The position numbers and the translations under genes were made by a program. From Pseudonocardia cypriaca (lineage in GTDB: Bacteria > Actinomycetota > Actinomycetes > Mycobacteriales > Pseudonocardiaceae), in the NCBI RefSeq assembly GCF_006717045.1, contig NZ_VFPH01000001.1, forward strand, positions 3,100,001-3,164,000: a stretch of DNA of 64,000 nucleotides, written 5' to 3'. Positions within the stretch are counted from its first letter, which is position 1. Every line of letters starts with the position of its first letter. This document shows positions 59,371-64,000 of the stretch, piece after piece. The notes beneath the pieces were generated by a model. It saw only the letters and a program-made list of their open reading frames with translations. It was not told the origin of the DNA and did not search any database.

Positions 59371-60591
59371 ATGGAGCTGGACCAGCTCGCCGTGCTCGAG
59401 GCCGCCCGTGACCGCTCCCCCGCCGTCCGTGCCGTGGACGAGTCGTCGTGGCCCGGCGTCGCCGACCCCGAGGCGCTGCGCGCCCAGCTGCTCGACTGGC
59501 TGTCCCAGTACGCGAACGCGGGCACCCGCCGCACCTACGCCTATGCGCTCGGGCTGCCGATCTCCTGGGTCGACCCGGCGGACTCCCCGCCCCGCCCCGG
59601 TCCACCTGCCGCCGCGCCCGGGCCGCTGCACGACCTGGCCTGGTTCCGCTGGTGCGCCCGCCGCGCACTCGACCCCCGCGACGCGACCGCCGCCCACGTC
59701 AAGGCGTGGTTGCACGCCCTCGACGCGGCCGGCGCGCAGCGGCGCACCCGGCAGCGGATGCTGTCGACGCTCTCCGCGCTGTACGGCCACCTCGCCGAGA
59801 CTGGCGTCGTCGCGGCCAACCCGGCGGCGCTGAACCGGGCCCGGCTCGGTCTCTCGTCCAGCGCGCGCGACGCCTCCCCGACCGTGCGGCTCACCGCCGA
59901 GCAGCTGAAGGCCCTGCTCATGGCCGCGGCGCGGCTGCCGTACTCACGCAGTCCCCGGCTCGCGCGGCTCTACGCGTTGCGCGCGGTGGCCGTGGTCGCG
60001 CTGCTGACGCTCGGGCTGCGGATCTCCGAGGTCGTCGGCCTCGACCGGGACGACCTCTACCGCACCGGCGGCGACGACGTCCTCCGCGTGCTCGGCAAAG
60101 GCGGGCTGCACCGCGAGGTGTACGTCACCGACCTCGTGCGCGAGGCCCTCGCGGCCTACCTGACCGAGCGGGACCGCCTCGCGGGCACGGCCGTGCCCGC
60201 CCGCCGGGGACGCACGACCTCCGGCGCCACCCCGATGATCGCCACCCGCGACGGCGGCCGGTGCTCGCGCGTCGACCTCTACACCCTGCTCCGGCGCATC
60301 GCCGCCCACGCCGGCCCGGCCCTCGACGGCGTGGCCGACCGCGTGCACCCGCACGCCCTGCGCCACGCGTACGTCACCATCGCGTTGGAGCAGGACGCCC
60401 GCATCCAGCACGTCCAGGCGGACGTCGGCCACGCCACCATCGCCACCACGCAGCACTACGACCGCGGCCGCCGCACTCGCGAGAGCACGGCCGCCGACCT
60501 GGTGGCCGCAGCGATCGCCGCAGCTCCCGACCCGGACCAGAGCCACTTCACAGAGCCGGCCCCGACTTCACAGGAGGCGGGCCCTGTGTGA
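59371..60591 (+). CDS. tyrosine recombinase / integrase
   Basis: About 406 residues. An N-terminal SAM-like core-binding domain (roughly 80-160) leads to the catalytic domain. The active residues are visible: Arg in GLRISEV near 217, Lys in LGKGGLHREV near 243, HxxR in HPHALRHAY near 328-331, His in DVGHATIATTQH near 354, and the nucleophile in QHYDRG near 363. No excisionase, phage or plasmid genes and no tRNA gene lie nearby, so it is a lone recombinase. Its stop codon falls inside a four-copy dyad array (60545-60614), a possible recombination site. It overlaps the next minus-strand gene by 24 bases. Confidence 0.92.
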   Translation: MELDQLAVLEAARDRSPAVRAVDESSWPGVADPEALRAQLLDWLSQYANAGTRRTYAYALGLPISWVDPADSPPRPGPPAAAPGPLHDLAWFRWCARRALDPRDATAAHVKAWLHALDAAGAQRRTRQRMLSTLSALYGHLAETGVVAANPAALNRARLGLSSSARDASPTVRLTAEQLKALLMAAARLPYSRSPRLARLYALRAVAVVALLTLGLRISEVVGLDRDDLYRTGGDDVLRVLGKGGLHREVYVTDLVREALAAYLTERDRLAGTAVPARRGRTTSGATPMIATRDGGRCSRVDLYTLLRRIAAHAGPALDGVADRVHPHALRHAYVTIALEQDARIQHVQADVGHATIATTQHYDRGRRTRESTAADLVAAAIAAAPDPDQSHFTEPAPTSQEAGPV

Positions 60592-60614
60592 AGTCCGCAC
60601 CGGGTGTGTGAAGT
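60545..60614. repeat. 70-bp symmetric array: four ACTTCACA words across convergent stop codons
   Basis: ACTTCACA occurs at 60545 and 60565 and its complement TGTGAAGT at 60587 and 60607. Spacing is 20 on both sides and all are symmetric about 60579.5. The inner words contain the stop codons of the integrase (60589-60591) and of the minus-strand gene (60570-60568), also at mirror positions. Confidence 0.9.
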
Positions 60615-60840
60615 CTTCGGGTGCCCCTCCGCGGGCCAGGAATGCCAGCGCGCACGGCCACTCCGGGGCCGTGCGGGTCTGGCTCGTGCAGCCCCGGCAC
60701 CTACCCCCCGCATCGGGGACGTGGACGGCGCGCAAGCGGTCGCGCACCCGCGGCCAGCCGGTGATGATCTCGGCCGCCTCGCCGATCAGGCGGAAGTTGC
60801 GCTGGGCGAGGGTCTCCGGGCGGCGGCCCGCGGAAGTCAT
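60568..60840 (-). CDS. small Cys-motif protein (GRCRGC...WPC), unknown function
   Basis: A 90-residue protein: MTSAGRRPETLAQRNFRLIGEA, then a region RLRAVHVPDAGGRCRGCTSQ, then PEWPCALAFLARGG. The GRCxxC...WPC layout recurs in small actinobacterial proteins encoded near XRE/DUF397 genes; the cysteines may bind a metal. The ATG at 60840 begins the recognisable part. The gene is divergent from the XRE regulator and its stop overlaps the integrase end inside the word array. Real coding is likely, though the C-terminal 15 residues come from the repeat. Confidence 0.6.
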   Translation of the reverse strand: MTSAGRRPETLAQRNFRLIGEAAEIITGWPRVRDRLRAVHVPDAGGRCRGCTSQTRTAPEWPCALAFLARGGAPEDFTHPVRTSHRARLL

Positions 60841-60963
60841 GGTGCAGAGGGTCCGGACGCCGACGCGAGATCGAGACCGCCGGCGCGAGAACGGCGATCC
60901 GAGAATCCCGCGCCCGGGTTCTCGTGTGCCACGATCCGTGAGCGAACCGGAGCGGGGGGTCAC

Positions 60964-61833
60964 GTGACGCGGCACGAGGGGTCGATGGTCCGCCGTCGGG
61001 TGCTGGGCAAGCAACTGCGGCTGCTGCGCGAGCAGGCCGGGCTCACCCTGGAGGAGGCGGCGCCGAAGCTGCACTTCTCGGTGAGCAAGCTCAGCCGCAT
61101 CGAGAACGCCCAGGTCGTCATCGACATCCACTGGGTGAAGAGCATGCTCGACGTCTACGACGTGGGCGGCCTGCGGTGGACGGAACTGCTCGAACTGGCC
61201 CAGGAAGCCAACCAGCCAGGCTGGTGGCAGGCGTACGGACTCGGCAACAACAGTTACATCGCCTTCGAGACCGAAGCGAGCCGACTCCACGAGTTCACGG
61301 TTTCCTACGTTCCCGGGATCCTGCAGACCGCCGACTACGCCCGGGCCCTCATGCGCGCCGTCCCGCTGCAGCGCACGGTGGAGCAGTTGGAGAACGAGGT
61401 CGCGGCGCGGATCTATCGCCAGCGGCGGCTCACCGCCGCCGACAATCCTCTGAACGTCATCGTTGTGATCGACGAGCCGGCTCTGCACCGCCCGGTGGGT
61501 GGCGCCGAAGTTCAGCAGGAGCAGCTCGGCCACATCGCGGAACTCGCGGAGCTGGATACGGTGGCATTGCACGTTCTGCCGACCGCCGTGGGCGCGCACG
61601 CCGCCATGCCGTCCGGTTTCATGATCCTCAACTTCGAGGACCTCGACGAGCCCGACATGGCCTACGTCGAGCACACCCTCGGCGCGCTGAGTCTCGACAA
61701 GGCCGGCGACGTCACGCGGGCTAGGCTCACGTTCGAGCGTCTGCTGTCCGATGCGCTCGACCCGACCGCGTCCCTGGCGTTGGTTCGCCGGCTGGCCGGG
61801 GGTGAGTTCATCAGAAGGAGTGGCCGTGGGTGA
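60964..61833 (+). CDS. XRE-family HTH protein with DUF5753 (Scr1 family antitoxin-like)
   Basis: About 289 residues. VLGKQLRLLREQAGLTLEEAAPKLHFSVSKLSRIENAQ is the N-terminal HTH. The rest is DUF5753, seen in LHEFTVSYVPGILQTADYARALMRA and LHVLPTAVGAHAAMPSGFMIL. Such proteins pair with a downstream DUF397 protein; the Streptomyces Scr1/Scr2 pair acts as a toxin-antitoxin-like or developmental switch. GAGCGGGGGG precedes the GTG at 60964. The DUF397 gene overlaps its last eight bases. Confidence 0.9.
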   Translation: MTRHEGSMVRRRVLGKQLRLLREQAGLTLEEAAPKLHFSVSKLSRIENAQVVIDIHWVKSMLDVYDVGGLRWTELLELAQEANQPGWWQAYGLGNNSYIAFETEASRLHEFTVSYVPGILQTADYARALMRAVPLQRTVEQLENEVAARIYRQRRLTAADNPLNVIVVIDEPALHRPVGGAEVQQEQLGHIAELAELDTVALHVLPTAVGAHAAMPSGFMILNFEDLDEPDMAYVEHTLGALSLDKAGDVTRARLTFERLLSDALDPTASLALVRRLAGGEFIRRSGRG

Positions 61834-62029
61834 CGACGAGCTCCGCTGGTTCACGAGCAGCTTCAGCGGCGGCAACGGTGGAAGTTGCGTCGAGGTCGCG
61901 TTCCTGCCCACCGCGGTGGCCGTGCGCGACACGAAGGACCGCACCCTGACCCCGCACCGCTACCCCGTCGCCGCCTGGGCGGAGTTCCTCACCGGCGTGC
62001 GTGAGGGCGAGTTCGACCGGCACCACTGA
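61826..62029 (+). CDS. DUF397 domain protein (Scr2-like partner)
   Basis: A 67-residue protein. ELRWFTSSFSGGNGGSCVEVAFLPTAVAVRDTKDR is the DUF397 core with the conserved Ser-Ser-x-S and GSCVEVA elements, and AWAEFLTGVREGEF closes it. AAGGAG six bases before the GTG at 61826 supports the start, which overlaps the XRE gene by eight bases. It is the presumed partner of that regulator. Confidence 0.9.
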   Translation: MGDDELRWFTSSFSGGNGGSCVEVAFLPTAVAVRDTKDRTLTPHRYPVAAWAEFLTGVREGEFDRHH

Positions 62030-62110
62030 GGCTGTCGCGCAGGTGTCCACGGCGATCGTTCCCGGCTAGCCTCATGTCCTGGGGCGCCCGAGGAGGAGGC
62101 GGCGGGGGCG

Positions 62111-63856
62111 ATGACCGGAGCGCGAGCACTGGCCGCCCTGCTGATCTCCGGGGCGAGCGGGTTCGTGGCTGGCCGTTGGGCAGCGCGTGCACGCCGCTGG
62201 CCGGGCTCTCTCGCCGAGGAGCAGGCCGCGCTGCGGCGGGTCGCCACGCTGGTCGCCCGCGGAGCCGCCCCGGAGGACGTGTTCGCCGCCGTCACCGCGG
62301 AGGCCGGCCGGGTGCTCGGCTCCGACCACACGAGCATGATCCGATACGGCCCCAACGGCGTCGGGACCATCATCGGCGCGTGGACCAGCACCGGCGCACC
62401 TGGGCCCGTCGCCGTCGGTGAGCGAGTGCCCCTCGGGGGGTCGAACCTGTCCACCGTCGTGTTGGAGACGGGCCGACCGGCGCGGATCGACGACTACGCC
62501 GGCGCGTCGGGTCCAGCGGCCGAGCTCGCCCGCGCCTGGGGCATCCGGGCCGCGGTCGGGGTGCCGATCAAGGTCGAGGGTCGGGTGTGGGGCGTCATGA
62601 CGGCGGTGTCCACCTCGGAGCAGCCGCGGCCCGCGGAGGACGAGGCACGCCTGGCCGCGTTCACCGAGCTGGTCGCCACGGCGATCGCCGACGCACAGGC
62701 GCGGGTGGAACTGCGCGGGTTCGCCGAGGAACAGGCCGCGCTGCGCCGGGTGGCCACGCTGGTGGCGCGGCCGGCCCGACCCGAGGAGCTGTTCGCCGCC
62801 GTCAGCGAGGAGGTCGGCCGGCTGCTGGACGCCGACTTCACCGCGCTGGGCCGCTACGAGCCCGACGGCCTCGTCACCGGCGTCGGCATCTGGAGCGCGA
62901 GCGACGACAACCAGGAGACCGGCGTGCGTGCCAGCGTCGGTGGGCGGAACGTGACCACCCTCGTCCACGAGACGGGGCGGCCCGCGCGGATCGACGACTA
63001 CGGCGACACGTCGGGATCGGTCGCCGACATCGTCCGGCAATGGGGCCTCCACTCGTCGGTCGGCGCGCCGATCAGCGTCGAGGGCCGGCTGTGGGGCGTC
63101 ATCGTGGTCTCGTCCGCCGGCGAGCAGCCGCTGCCGGCCGACACCGAGGCCCGGCTGGCTGCCTTCACGGAGCTGGTCGCCACCGCCATCGCCAACGCGG
63201 AGAGCCAGGCGCAGCTGACGGCGTCGCGGGCCCGGATCGTCGCCGCGGCGGACGACGCGCGGCGCCGCATCGAGCGGAACCTGCACGACGGCGCCCAGCA
63301 GCGGCTGGTCACCATGGCGCTGCAGTTGCAGGTGGCGCAGGCGGCGGTTCCGCCCGGGAACCCCGAGCTGGCCACCCAGCTGGACGACCTGGTGGTCGAC
63401 GTGACCAGCGCGGTGGACGAACTGCGTGAGCTGGCCCGCGGCATCCACCCGGCGGTACTCGCGGAGCGTGGCCTGCCGCCCGCGCTGAAGGCACTGGCCC
63501 GCCGGTGCCCCGTGCCGGTCCAGCTGGACGTGCGTGCCGACCAGCGGCTGCCCGAGCCGATCGAGGTCGCCGCCTACTACCTCGTCGCCGAGGCGCTCAC
63601 CAACGCCGCGAAGCACGCGAACGCCTCCACCGTCCACGTCGAGGTCGAGATCGGGGAAGCCGGCGACGTCCTGCGCGTCCGGGTGCGCGACGACGGCCGC
63701 GGCGGCGCCCGTGCCTCCGCGGGCACCGGGCTGATCGGCCTCGGCGACCGCGTCGAGGCGCTGGGCGGCCGGCTCCGGGTGCACAGTTCCTCCGACGCGG
63801 GCACCACCGTGCACGCCGAGTTCCCGCTGGGCGCCGGCCCCGCGGTCTCCGCATGA
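62111..63856 (+). CDS. double-GAF sensor histidine kinase (NarL-type, HisKA_3)
   Basis: A 581-residue kinase. After one N-terminal hydrophobic segment come two GAF domains (about 40-200 and 210-370). They are clear tandem duplicates: both start AEEQAALRRVATLVAR and share GRPARIDDY. HisKA_3 follows with the phosphoacceptor in RIERNLHDGAQQRLV near residue 391, then an ATPase domain (LVAEALTNAAKHANAS, RVRDDGRGGA, GLIGLGDRVEALGG). The response regulator is not adjacent within the window. The stop overlaps the start of the next gene by ATGA. Confidence 0.92.
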   Translation: MTGARALAALLISGASGFVAGRWAARARRWPGSLAEEQAALRRVATLVARGAAPEDVFAAVTAEAGRVLGSDHTSMIRYGPNGVGTIIGAWTSTGAPGPVAVGERVPLGGSNLSTVVLETGRPARIDDYAGASGPAAELARAWGIRAAVGVPIKVEGRVWGVMTAVSTSEQPRPAEDEARLAAFTELVATAIADAQARVELRGFAEEQAALRRVATLVARPARPEELFAAVSEEVGRLLDADFTALGRYEPDGLVTGVGIWSASDDNQETGVRASVGGRNVTTLVHETGRPARIDDYGDTSGSVADIVRQWGLHSSVGAPISVEGRLWGVIVVSSAGEQPLPADTEARLAAFTELVATAIANAESQAQLTASRARIVAAADDARRRIERNLHDGAQQRLVTMALQLQVAQAAVPPGNPELATQLDDLVVDVTSAVDELRELARGIHPAVLAERGLPPALKALARRCPVPVQLDVRADQRLPEPIEVAAYYLVAEALTNAAKHANASTVHVEVEIGEAGDVLRVRVRDDGRGGARASAGTGLIGLGDRVEALGGRLRVHSSSDAGTTVHAEFPLGAGPAVSA

Positions 63857-64000
63857 CGGAACAACTCGGGGGCGCCGTGGCGTTGCCCGTCGCCATGGAG
63901 ATCTCCGTGGTGATCGCGTCGCGGCCCGACGTCCCGCCCGAGGAGGAGCTGCGCACCGCCGTGGCGGCCGACCGGCTCGGCTACCGAGACCTCTGGGTGG
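63853..64000 (+). CDS. LLM-class flavin-dependent oxidoreductase, N-terminal fragment (runs off window)
   Basis: The first 49 codons are visible. MEISVVIASRPDVPPEEEL followed by VAADRLGYRDLWV is the opening strand and helix of a luciferase-like monooxygenase barrel. ATG 63853 overlaps the kinase stop (ATGA), while ATG 63895 begins the family-like sequence; either may start it. F420 or FMN dependence cannot be judged from this fragment. Confidence 0.7.
   Translation, partial: MTEQLGGAVALPVAMEISVVIASRPDVPPEEELRTAVAADRLGYRDLWV

Noticed and set aside
59371..60591. Integrated phage or conjugative element around the integrase
   Set aside because: No tRNA target, direct-repeat attachment pair, excisionase, replication, structural or transfer genes were found on either side.

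Overview
The window is a stretch of very GC-rich actinobacterial chromosome. Gene content points to the Pseudonocardiaceae, with Pseudonocardia or a close relative as my best guess. The signs are a conservon-type sensor kinase, F420-type flavin and nitroreductase enzymes, a DUF3097 protein, an Scr1-type XRE/DUF397 pair, frequent GTG starts and many 4-base ATGA/GTGA overlaps. No rRNA or tRNA gene, CRISPR array or prophage block was seen. About 60 protein genes are supported; the first (nagA) and last (a luciferase-like oxidoreductase) are cut by the window edges.

Layout. 1-5.7 kb: end of nagA, a YCII protein, a MoxR-type ATPase and VWA protein pair, and a quinone-oxidoreductase-like enzyme. 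5.8-13.7 kb: two MFS exporters, a degenerate ApbE-like protein, a fatty acid desaturase, an L,D-transpeptidase followed by a BlaI repressor and M56 protease, and an F420-type oxidoreductase. 13.8-16.9 kb: a FAD oxidoreductase coupled to a PolA-like polymerase. 16.9-19.7 kb: two divergent ArsR-SRPBCC units with clear operators. 19.7-25 kb: a secreted SGNH hydrolase, an ECF sigma factor with a long C-terminal domain, a geranylgeranyl-reductase-type flavoprotein, an F420/PPOX protein and an orphan substrate-binding lipoprotein. 25-32 kb: an orphan CvnA-type sensor kinase, a large composite inverted-repeat element, an acyl-CoA dehydrogenase pair and a succinate-semialdehyde dehydrogenase. 32-39 kb: a cell-surface glycan cluster with a large membrane protein, a flippase, small membrane proteins and two GT2 enzymes. 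39-42 kb: a four-gene cobalt/nickel ECF transporter. 42-48 kb: GNAT, DHFR-like protein, ECF sigma factor, stomatin/NfeD pair, DUF3097 and the second copy of the large element. 48-57 kb: an M20 hydrolase and MHS transporter pair, then several regulator-enzyme pairs. 57-64 kb: a LuxR regulator, DUF385, a lone tyrosine recombinase, a small Cys-motif protein, the Scr1-type pair and a double-GAF sensor kinase.

The least ordinary content is non-coding. Two elements of about 540 and 590 bp (27951-28494 and 47820-48406) share nearly identical ends and unrelated cores. Each is built from two inverted units, and each unit has its own perfect terminal inverted repeats. Both sit in the same orientation in a gap between convergent genes. 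Separately, four sites (3179-3231, 5729-5812, 28201-28262, 60545-60614) each carry four copies of a short word, two per strand, placed exactly symmetrically about one axis; the word differs at each site. One of these arrays is the core of the first large element. In another, the two inner words supply the stop codons of two convergent genes. I have not seen this architecture described and consider it the main lead here. All functions are inferred from sequence reading alone.
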